From: Vermiculatibacterium agrestimuris
GTDB lineage: Bacteria > Bacillota > Clostridia > Oscillospirales > Oscillospiraceae
Reading direction: 5' to 3'
Assembly (NCBI RefSeq): GCF_943193085.1
Contig: NZ_CALPCU010000003.1
Span: forward strand, 67,432 to 131,431
Length of the DNA: 64,000 nt
A program made the translations under genes and the position numbers. This document shows positions 27,001 through 39,000 of this stretch, piece after piece (the stretch's first letter is position 1; the number at the start of each line of letters is the position of its first letter). The notes under the pieces are model-generated. The model searched no databases. It saw only the letters and a list, made by a program, of their open reading frames with translations, and was not told the origin of the DNA.

Positions 27001-30000
27001 GGCAACCGCCTGTGCGAGCCGGACTACTTTATGGTCACCGGCGCTGTGCCCATCAACTCCGACCGGGCGGAGACCTATGTCTACGCTTGGCTGGAGACCG
27101 CTGACGGCCACTCCAAGCTGGATCGGGTCAAGATCGTCCGCAGCTCCGGCAACACCGGCCTGCGTATCGTTCAGGCCAAGGATCACAAGAACGGCGGCAA
27201 CTATCCTGTGGGCGAGACCGTGAACGGTCAGCTTGCGGAGGCTTACACCTATGTGATCAAGCTGCCTGCCGGTACTGCGAAGACGTATCTCCACCTGGAG
27301 GCGGAGGATCCCGCCGCCACAGTTGAGGTCTGGCGTCCCCGTGCCATTGAGGATACCAGCACCGATCCCTCCTCCTGGCGTCCCGGCAACACGACCTTCG
27401 ACGGCAGTGCCGTAAGCTTTGTGGGCGGCAATTGGATCGGTTTGGATTACGCCGCCGACTGGGAGCGGGATGAGAGCCTGGCCAATGGTACGCCGGCCTA
27501 CGTCTACGACACCTGGCGCGATCCCACCGCCAACCCCTTGGAGGACAAGGATGGCATCAATGTCTACAACAAGCTGCTGTGGCCTGAGTATGTCAAGGTA
27601 ACCGCCCCCGACGGCACCAGCCAGAAGTACGTCATCTGGCTTCAGAACATCCCCGTGGGTACGGAGCTGATCGAGGTCAAGGTGGATAAGACAGACGCGG
27701 CTGTCACCAGCCAGCTGTCCTATGCCGCTACGGTGCACACGGTGAAGGACTCTAACGAGGACTTCAAGATCGTGGACATCTTCCTGCGGGCGAGCAACAT
27801 CTCCGCCAGAGTGGAGCTCAGCGACTTCGCCGGCAACGACTACCTGGCTTACAGGTACAACCTGAGCGATACGCCCAAGAGCATCCAGAAGAGAGCGGAC
27901 GGCACACCCGATTATACGGGCGTCTCCATCCCCATCAACAGCGTGGACAGCAACATCCTCCAGGTACAGCTGGTACTGAAGAAGGAATTTGACAACATCC
28001 CGCTGAAGGTGACGGTCACCGCGCAGGAGGGCGTGTATCAGGAGTACACCCTGCGGGTCTACCAGGCCTTTGACGACTTCAGCGACCTGCTGGTGAACAT
28101 CAACGGCACCGACAATGGGTTCCGCATGGTGAAGGACAGCGCCGACACTTACCGGTATCTGGTTCAGTACGGCAGTACGGCCATGAGCAAGCCGGTGAGC
28201 GATGTGACGGCGGACTACCTGTCCGGCAAGAATATGGTCTACTACGTCAGCGACGGCTTCATGGGAGAGCCTGTGGGCATCGCTTACCTCCTTGCGCCCA
28301 CAACGCCCAACTTCCGGGAGAAGTTCGACCACTATGTGAACACGAGCATACCCAAGGTGTACTACGAGGTCATCTTCCCCGTGGGTACCTCTCAGGTACA
28401 GCTGGCGGCCACCTACGCCGATGTGGAGCAGAAGCTGCACAACGCCAGCGGCCCGCTGCGGATCAGCGTGGGCACCGACGCCAGCGGCAACTGGGTGACC
28501 AGCACGCTTACCGCCAACAACCAGTGGGCGGAAAACCGGAACGTCATGTTGACCGGCGCCGACACCCGGGTGCCTATCCAGGTGGACTTCAACGGCACCA
28601 CCAAGACCTTCTACGCCATGGTGCGCAAGAACGCCCTGGACGAGCGGCTGGATTACATCCGCGTGGATGGCAAGGATCTGACCCTCAACCTGGAGGCCGA
28701 CGATAATGGCGAGATGATCCTCACCGGCCATGCCACAGTTTATAATGAGAGCCGGTACGCCAAGATCGAGGTGAAGGCCAGCGCGAGCACCAGTGCGCTG
28801 CAGCTGAGCCGTGTCAACTATCTGAAGTACGAGATGCAGAACGGTCAGCTGACGCCCACACAGATGGTCAGCTTCAATCCGGTCAACGACAGAGGCTATC
28901 TGGCACTGGACGCCGACAGCATCAATGACGGTACGGAGCACAACGTCTTCATGGTGGAGCTGAAGACCAGCGACAATAAGACCTACCACTACCGCATCAT
29001 CATCAACTACGTCAACCAGCCCATCCAGCTGGATCGGTTGATCGTGTATGATAATGAGCTTCAGACCGGCGGCACGACCCTCAAGGATGTGCACTACCAG
29101 TACATCACCACGCCCAAGGGACAGAAGTATGTGGAGGACACGACCTTCGGCAACAGCGCGGACGCGCTGCCGCTCTCGCCGACCTTCGTGGCGGGAACCA
29201 ACATCTTCGATTACACGGTGGGCTGTGAAGAGGAGAAGACGCTGATCACGCTGGTCGCCGACGCCCAGGAGTCCAACCTGCACTATCAGGAGGCCATGCG
29301 GGAGATCTACACGGCCCAGTATGACCCCGCCAGCGGAATGAGCCTGGATGACTTCCTTGCCGCCAGCATGTATGGCGAGGAGATCATTCTGAAGGTGGAT
29401 CCCGAGAACACGCTGGGTCTGGATGCCTCGGCCAGCCAGCCGGTTCCCAGCATACCCGTCAACCAACCCCAGGATTATCCTGAGATCAGCGGCGCGGTGC
29501 TGCCGCAGGGGACTGCCACGCCGGCCTACGTGATCTGGGAGCGCCAGATCGACATGACCGACCGGGATATTATCACCATCCCCGTGGTCATGGAGGTGGT
29601 CAAGAGCGGCTACAGCAAGACCTATACCATCAGCTACCACAGGCTCTCTGACGACGCCACGCTGAAGCCCGACGAGTGGGGCGTGCTGGGCCGCAATCCC
29701 AACGAGGAGAACTGCCTGAACGATCCGAACATTGTGGATCAGCGGATCTATGAAGTTGACCACGCGGTGAATGTGGCGGAGATCTACGCCATCGCCAACC
29801 ACAACCACGAGTTGAATACCACTCTGGTCACGCTGAAGGCCTACAACGAGGCGACCGGCGCCTATGAGACCCTGACCACCAATGTGGGCGAGATCCACCA
29901 TCAGGTGACGCTGAAGGACGGCCTGAACCGGTATCAGATCATCGTGACGGCCGAGGACGGCTATGCCCATAAGGAGTATGAGATCACCATCAAGCGGAAG

Positions 30001-33000
30001 CAGGCCGACCTGGGTCTGCAGTGGGTGCGTATCGCCAACGCCAACTCCAGCAAGGAGAGCAACGCCAGCGGCGAGAACGTGCTGAGGAATGCGGATGGTT
30101 CCTACACGGCTTATGTCATGGCCGGCGCCATTCCCAGATTGACGGCCAAGGTCAAGGATCAGGACAACAGCCGGGCGCAGTTCTTTATGATGAGCAACAA
30201 GCCGGGCGCGCCCGCGAACGGCCAGGGAGGCACCCAGAGCAACAAGAGCGATCCCATCGCCGTGTTCAACTATGGCCACGAGTGGAACTATGAGACGAAT
30301 CTGCCCAGTGGCGTGACCCACGACGTTGGCCAGTACGGTCTGAACGAGATCCCGAGTGGCGATCAGGAAGCCGTTACCGAAGGCGTCATTAGAGTGTGGG
30401 CCGAGTATAACGGCGAGACCATCGTCTCTGAACTGGCGCCCGGCGAGACCCTGGGCACGGGCCCGGTGCAGACGCTGCCCGATGAGAACATTGGCGGAAA
30501 CACGGTGAGCCATACACGCCAGGAGACCATTATTGATAACGGCGACGGAACCTACACGAGAAAGGTTCAGGATGTGTACATCACCGAGTATCCGCTGCAC
30601 CTCGTTGCGGTGTCCCGGGAGGCCATGACCATCTATGTGGACACCAGAAATGCCGACTTCATCAGCGGCGAGGACAACCGCATACCCATTATGGCCGAAT
30701 GGGATCCCAATGAGGCTTGGGACGCCTATGACTGGCAGACCAACCCGGATCCCGCCCTCATGGGCGCCTACAAGGTGGGCGTGCCCGCCAGCACGCTGAA
30801 GGCCTGGCTGCGTGTGTACACTCTGATCTCCAACGTCAACTTCGACGAAGAGAACCAGCAGGTGAGCTTCCCGACTGAGAACTGGAAGGATCACGACCAT
30901 CTCATGCCGCAGCGCTTCACCATGGATCAGAAGTTCCCGATCATGGTCAATATCACCGAGCATCTGGGTACCGGCACCAGCAAGTGGTACCACGAGGTTT
31001 TCATCGGCGTGAAGTATGACCGGGCGTCGCTCCAGCCTGAGTTCATGTATCCGCTGCACATCTACATGCTCAGCGATGACGCCTGGCTGACGGAGCTCGA
31101 GGCCTCTGTGGAGAATGATCCCGAGGATCCCTCTCAGCCGCTGCTCCTGCCCACCAAGCCGGTATTCCCGGCGAAAGAGGACACAGGGCCCAATATGCCC
31201 AGTGAGTATGAGATCTTCGTATCCACGGAGCATACCACCATCGACTTCCCGAAGATCTCGGCGGTGGAGAATGCCACCATCCGCATCACAAGACCCGACG
31301 GCATGGTGATCGATCACCCCAATGGCGACCCGCTCAATGGTGTGGCGCTCCACAGGGGCGAGAACGTGATGAAGATCGAGGTCACCTCGGAAGACCGGAC
31401 GGTGGTCAGAACCTACGATGTCATTATCAGCTGCATCGATCAGGACAGCCTGACCCTGCTGAAGGACATCCAGATGATCTATGGCGACACGTACTACGAC
31501 TTCTCGCCGGTCTTTGACCCCGAGCAGAACTATTACGACTACGCCGTGGACGCCACAGCGGCAGACCGCATCACCTTCCAGCCCGTGGTGTATGATGTGA
31601 CGCCCGGAAGCCAGGATTTCTACTCCCTGGTCTACAATGTGACCGACCTGAACACCGGCAGCTATGTGTCCCACAACGGCGTTTTGTACCAGAACTGGAC
31701 TTGCAACAGCGGCTGGATCACGGCGACCGGCGCAATGGCGACGCCTCAGCCCATCATCTTTGATATGCTGAGGGGACACGAGTACCTGATCGAGATCAAG
31801 GTGACGCTGATGCCCACCGACGCCGGTTACATCACCAACACCTACAAGATCCACCTCTGGAAGAACGACAGCAGCTTCCCGGCGATGATGGCACAGAACC
31901 AGTCTGCTCTGACCAGCATCACCGTGGACAACAACGCCCTGACCAGAGACGCGGCAGTCCATCCTGACGACCTGAACTTCTACTATAATGTCACAGGGAA
32001 CGTAGCCAAGCTCCAGCTGGCTATGGCGGGTATCCTGAATAACTACAAGGTGTTCCTGTACGATGTGACCAGCGGAAGCCAGGTGCCTGTGGCTGACACC
32101 GGCCTGGTCAACGGCGAGTGGATGAACCTGTCCAACCCCGTGAACCTGAATCTCCAGAGCGGCAGTAACTTCTATGTCATTGAGGTGCGCGATCCCAGCA
32201 ACGGACACCGTCGTTACCACTCGGTGACCATCTACAACGACATCACCAAGCAGGCCAACAGCTATCTCTATAACCTGGCGCTCAGCGAGCCCGCGGTGGC
32301 CCTGTTCGAAGGCACGACTATCTTCGACTACTTCGCGGCCATTCCCGAGGAGGAGCAGTCTACCCTGTTGATCGCCCGGGCGGCGGCATACAACCAGACC
32401 GCCGGCATCAAGAACATCCGGGTGCGCACGGTAGGCGGTCGAACCCTCTACGAGGGAGACGGCGGCTGGGTCAAGACCAATGTGGCTCTGCTCAAGGGCG
32501 TCAACCGTGTCACCATTACGGTCACGGCCCAGGAGTACCAGGCCGGAACGGGCGTGATCACCACCAAGCGCGCTTACGAGGTGGAGATCAACCGCGGCGG
32601 TATAGACGATACCCTCCGGGGCGACACGGCGGACATCATCGAGATGGACAACACGCCTGTGGGCGCTGCCATGACCACCATCTGGAACAGCGAGCGGGTG
32701 GATTACTTCCTGCGCCTGCCGATCACAGACATCACCAACAACATTTACGGAAACACCGTCCATCTGACGCCGGTGCTTCGCGCGAACGAGGCAGACCGGG
32801 CTGTGATCGAGGTCAAGAGCGCCACCGGCGCAAGACCGGGCAACTACAGCGTGTCCACCTATATCCGGAGCGAGGACACCTATAACCAGTTCTGCAACCG
32901 GAACGAGGAGACCCGCGTGCTCTTTACCGTAACGGTTTATGACCAGCAGGTCACTTGGAACGGCGGCGTGCCCACTGTCCCGGCCAACGCTGTGGTGACG

Positions 33001-36000
33001 GCTACCAAGGAGTATCTGCTTACCATCCATGCCAACGTGGACGATGACGGCGAGCCTGATGTGGCCCCGAACACCACGCTGCGGGTGTTGAAGGAGAACA
33101 GCACTGAGGCCAACATGGTCTACTACAACATGATGCCCAACTTCGTCCACGACCTCAACACCTACTTCGTGCGGATCCCGTACACGGAGGAGAGTGTGAA
33201 GATCCTGGTCGAGACCGACTACGGTACGAACAGCGCCTATCCCATCCTTATCAACAACCACGTTGCCGCATCCGGCAAGATGTTCCAGGTGGATGACCTG
33301 GTGGTGGGTGACAACACCGTCCTGGTGGAGGTCACCGATCCGATCGACGGCGACAAGCGCTACTACACAGTCGTCATCAACCGTGAGGATGAGGAGACGA
33401 TCGCCACACCGGAGCACACGACCCCGAGACCGGATCCCACCATTGACGATATGTCCATCACGGTGAGCAACCTCATCAGCGGCGTCTCCACCTCCCTGAA
33501 TGTGGGTGACAGCCTCTTCCCGGTGCCCATGTACACCGGCGACCAGGCATACTACTTCCTGGTGGTGCCCTATGAGGTGGATCACATTGACACGACGGCC
33601 TGGGCCACGGATGCTTCCCAGCTGTGGATCAACAGCATCCTGGTGGATTCCGCCACCAATACGGTGGATGCGCACAATGGCATCAGCGGAACCAGAGGTA
33701 CCGTGCCCAATGTGGGCCGCGACATCCGGCTCAACGTAGGCAACGAAAACTACATTGAGATCGTTGCCAACGGCATGGATATGCTGGGCTATCCCACAGA
33801 CACCAAGACCCGTGTCATCGTCAACGTGGTCCGGCTCAAGCAGGACGAGGATCCGCCTTACCTGAGCATGATCACCACCTCTGAAGGTACCATCTCCCCG
33901 GTGTTCCGCAAGACCGAGAACCAGTACTTTGTCACCGTGCCCTACGATGTGGAGGAACTGGTGCTGACGGGCTATGCGGAGGATGGACGCAGCCAGACCA
34001 ACCTGAGCGGCGGCTCCTATCCCACCATCAATACGCCGTACGCCACCGTGGTCAGCGAAAAAGTGAAGCTGGCAGTGGGCATTAACTCCTACATCTTCGC
34101 GGTGCGCGACGTCAACGGAGTCTATCCGGTGAACTACTACAGCGTGAAGATCGACCGGCTGGCCCGGAACGGTGTGGTGCAGGATCTGGTCGACTTGACG
34201 GCGGAGAATACCACCGGTGGCGGCTCCAGCACCCTGACGCTCCTGCCCAACAGCTATAATGCCGGCCTGCCCAGAGAGCTCAACTACTACGCTTACGTGC
34301 CCGCAAATGCCACGGAGGTGACGGTGAACGCCAAGGCGCTGCGGCCTGACGCCACTACGGTGACGATCAAAGGCAGCACCCAGATCAACGGCACCACCAC
34401 CGCGGCGGATGGCACAGTGAGCACTGCCCTGGACATCACGGGTCAGAGTGAAGTGACGGCCTTTGTCATGATTTCTGACGGCACGGCCAGCCAGCGCTAC
34501 TCCATCACCTTCCTGCGCCAGCAGATCAATCCCAACTGGCTGCTGGATGTGGAGGTAGCCGAGGCGACTACGGTGCCCTACAGCTTTACCGTGGGCGACG
34601 AGGTCGGAACGGCTGAAGTGAACCTGAACGGGACGGAGCACCTCACTGTGACGCTGGAGGCCCTTACCTCCCTGAACGGCAGCAATGAGCCTGAGACCTG
34701 GGTGACGGTGAACGGCTGGAAGGCCGAATGGGACGGCAACGCGCCTGTCCAGGTAAGCGGCTCTATCTACAGAGCGACCTACAAAGCGGTCATGGATCCC
34801 TACTATCCCTCCGGTCTGAAGATGACCACCGACAGAGACCGGTTCGACGTGGAGGTCTACGACGGCGCCGATCAGCTGGTGGATGAGTACGTGCTCTACG
34901 TCAACGACCTGGATCAGGCCGTGACGGTGACGGAAGACGATGTGACCAGCACCTACTACAGCCCGCTGCTCCACAACGTTTGGAATACAGAGGGCCTGCT
35001 GATCCAGACCGGTATCACTCTGAATGAGGACAATGCCATCGACCATGATTCCGGCACCTTCACCAGACCCTTCCAGCCTACGCAGTTCAGCTATGTGGCG
35101 ACCGCCAAGGGCCCCGACTTCTGGGTCTACGCGCCGCTGGAGGATTTGGATGGCGACGGCACTGCCGACATCCATGTGGAGATCCTGGACGAGGACAACA
35201 ACCGGTACACCGTCATTCAGGGCACGCCGGTGAAGTTCACCTTCCCGACGGACGAGGATGAGATGACGCTGCGGCTGCGGGTGACCATGTACGCCGAGAG
35301 CGGCTACGAGCTGGTCAACATCTACACCCTGAAGGTCTACCGGACTGACGATCCCATCCTGAAGGATCTGGGCGTGAACAACGCTTCCATGACCCCGAGC
35401 TACTACCCGCCGCTGCGCAGCTATAACGGTGAGGTCTACAAGTACCAGCCTGACTTCGAGGTTTATGCCATCGCGGAGTATCCCCAGTACAGCGATGTAC
35501 AGATCTCCATGAAGGTGCTGGCCGACTCCTTCGAGCGGGAGGATCACACGCCCTTCACTGAGCCGGACGGAAGCTACACGCCTGTGGAGAAGCTGAGTAA
35601 GCAGAACCCCGATGGTACGCCGAAGCTGACCAATACCGGCGTCGCCAATGCCGCCGGCACCGATCTGACGCTGATGAACGGCAATACCGGCGCAGATGCA
35701 GTTCGCCACTTCATCGGACTGTTCCGTCAGGATTACTTCAAGGACGAGAGCGACGGCATCGATCCCGCGGACATCGTGCGCTACTTCACGGTGGAGGTCA
35801 CCCTTACCTTCACGGACGTCTACGGCGTGACCCAGACCGGTGTGTATCAGATCAAGATGCACCGCTCCGATAAGCCCATCGTCTTTGTACCCCTGGACGA
35901 TCTGGAGATCGAGCAGCCTGATGATACGGACCGTAAGCTGGTAAAGCTGACCAACATCAACGATCCCACCAGTGAGGATACGGAGGGCTTCTCCTCTGAC

Positions 36001-39000
36001 CACCTGTCCTACAAGGTCGTCTTGGATTACTACAACAGTACCATGTACCTGACGCCCACCTTCAACACGAGCGGTACCAACTATACTGCCAAGTTGAGCT
36101 GTGCGGATTATCCCGGCATGGCCAAGAACCTGACCAGTGGTACGGAGATCGCGCTGCGCTTCGGCGAGGACTACTACAAGACAGAGCACTTCAGCACGAT
36201 CCTCACCATCAGCATGTACGATCCTGCGACGAACAAGACCTCGGATTACAAGATCCTGGTTCAGCGCGGCCCGGTGCCCGAGCTGGAGGCCAAGGCGCTC
36301 AATGTTGAGTTGCGCCATGGCGCCACAGCCACCGACGCCCAGAATGCGGCGGCAGTGACCCTGACTTGGGCCAACGACGACTACACGGACTTCACGCCGG
36401 CCAACTACAACTTCGATGGGAACATGCTGTGGCACTGGTACACGGTGAAGATCCCCGCCACCTCTGAGTATGTGGAGCTGACAACGGCCTACGGCCATGC
36501 GATGGGCACCAACGTGACGATCTACTATAACGATAAGATCATTACAAACAATGCCCCGCTGCAGGATACCACCACCATTCAGCTGGATGCGGGTGAGCTA
36601 TACAGCTACATCTTCATCACAGTCCACACCGACGGCGACCTGACCTACGCCGACTCTACTCCCGCATATGGCAGCACGGCCTACACCTATGCCATCCGTG
36701 TGGAGCGGGCCAACACGGCCTCGGCAATGAAGATCTGGGTCACGGACACCACGGATCCCACCGATGTGTACGAGCGGATCTATCATGGCACTACGCCCAA
36801 CAACCCGGCTCTGCCGGTGGGCGGCCCGGGCTGGGATTACAGCACGACAGTGCTCCAGTACTCGGTGCGCGTAGAGACCCTCCAGAGCTATCTGGAGATC
36901 AATGTGGACGTGGGCCGGAACGTCGATGTGGAGATCACGGAGCTGCCCGGCGGCTACGATCAGTCTGCGGCTACCACCTGGAATGACCCGGATACGGTCA
37001 CTACCTCGCCCTACTGGGTGACGGCGTCTGCCACCAAGACCGGCAACAGCAAGCTTACGCTGTCCGCCAACTTCCGGCTGGATACCGCCCAGAACGGCAC
37101 GCAGAAGTTCCAGGTGACAGTCAACAGAGCCGGCAGAAAGGGCATCTACATCATCACGGTTTACCGCGATACCGATGGTCAGCCGCCCGAGCTGAGGACT
37201 CACCTGGTGGGCGAGATCCGCACGGTGCAAGACAACATGGCGCATGTCCACCTGTACAAGAAGGCCGAAAGCGCTGACTACGGTTACTGGTGGAGCCTGA
37301 ACGACCTGGTGACGGAAGGCGTCATCGGTGACGACTTCGACAACAGCCCGGTGGACGCCCAGAACCAGAAGCTGTACTACCGCTACAGCTACGATCTGGT
37401 GGAGGCCATCAACAAGAACAAGCTGGTTGAAGTCTGGCACAGCAATGGAATGGTCCACACCTATGACATTCCCATCAAGGCGAACGGCACCGACATGAAC
37501 AACGATCCTTGGGAGCCCGGCGTCTACATGCTGGTGATCGAGCGGGACGGCTACCTGGACTACATCATCAACAACCTGTTGGTGGAGGAGACCTACGCCA
37601 ATACCGCCAGTCCCACGCTGGAGGCTCAGTACGACTTCGGCTTCACCCGTCTCTATCCCGGCGACATTGATGGCGACGGCGACATCGACCTGAAGGATAC
37701 CGACCTCTTTGTGAATGCCTCCCAGACCTTCCAGGGCATCTATCAGACCATGGCCATCTACCGTCTCCTTGACCGGATGCGCTACATCCTGACTCCGGGT
37801 ACCAGCCTTGTCAACTACTATGGGAACCCGGCCTCCAGCTCCTTGGTGGTTTCGAACATCCAGAACTACTACTTCGACGAGAACAAGAACGGCAATATGG
37901 ATACCGATGAGGATCCCGTTACCGCTATTGCGGGTTACTACCTCAGTGAGCAGGGCGGCCTGCGTGACTTTGAGTGGGAGAAGCTGATCGGCGACGACAG
38001 CGCGCCGCAGACCCCGCTGCAGCATGGCCACTCGCTTGGCAGTAACCTGATGCTCAACGATACCGCGAACACACCGTATACGATCTCGGACGGCTACTAC
38101 TACCTGTACGCAGTAGTGACCCATCCCTTCGTGGGCGATGTGCCGGTGCTCTACCAGGTGGCGATGATCCGGATGGGCAACCCGCCGATAACCTTCGGTG
38201 AGGATACCAGTATGGAGCCCTTCGTGCCGGTGGACAACGAGAGCATGCAGAAGCCGGAGCCCGTACTGCCCGATGTCCTGCCCGACGAGGGCGAGATAGA
38301 GGCACCTGACGAGATCGAAAAGCCGGATGTTCCCGTTGAGGATGGATCTGACTCCGCGACTGGCGAGCCCGACCTGCCGGATCAGGCGCCAGAGACGCCC
38401 GATGACAAGGTTGACGAGATCGTACCGGAGAAGCCTGAGGGCTCTGAGAGCGATAAGCCCGCAGACAGCGACTCCGAGAAGACGGATGGCGATAACGCTG
38501 ACCAGGAGGTCACGGAGGACGAGGCCGAGCCTGAGATCGAAGCTGAGGAGAAGACAGTCACGGTGTCTGCCTCCAGTTCCAGCGAGGGCAGCAGCTACCG
38601 GCTGAGCAGTTATTCTGCTGCGGACGACAGCTCCGATGCGGACGACAGTTCTGATACGGACGACAGCTCCGATGCGAGCGACAGTTCTGATACGGACGAC
38701 AACTCCGACGCGGACGACAGTTCCGACGCGGACGACAGTTCTGACGCGGACGACAGCTCCGATGCGGACGACAGTTCTGATACGGACGACAGTTCTGATA
38801 CAGACGACAGTTCTGACACGGACGACAGCTCCGACAAGGATAGCAGCTCTGGTAGTTCCAGTGGCTCCAGCAGTTCTGGTAGCTCTGGCGGTTCCAGCAG
38901 CTCCAGTGGCTCCAGTAGTTCTGGCGGCTCTGGTAGTTCCAGCGGTTCCGGCAGCAAGGATAAGCCCGACAAGAAGGACGAAATTCCCGGTACCATCGAG

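Noticed and set aside
19345..36498. 5717-codon open frame on the minus strand
   Set aside because: It is in exact codon register with gene 1 and is open only because gene 1 avoids TTA, CTA and TCA. Its translation is low-complexity (rich in Val, Arg, His, Gly, Leu) and shows no domain, signal peptide or ribosome site.
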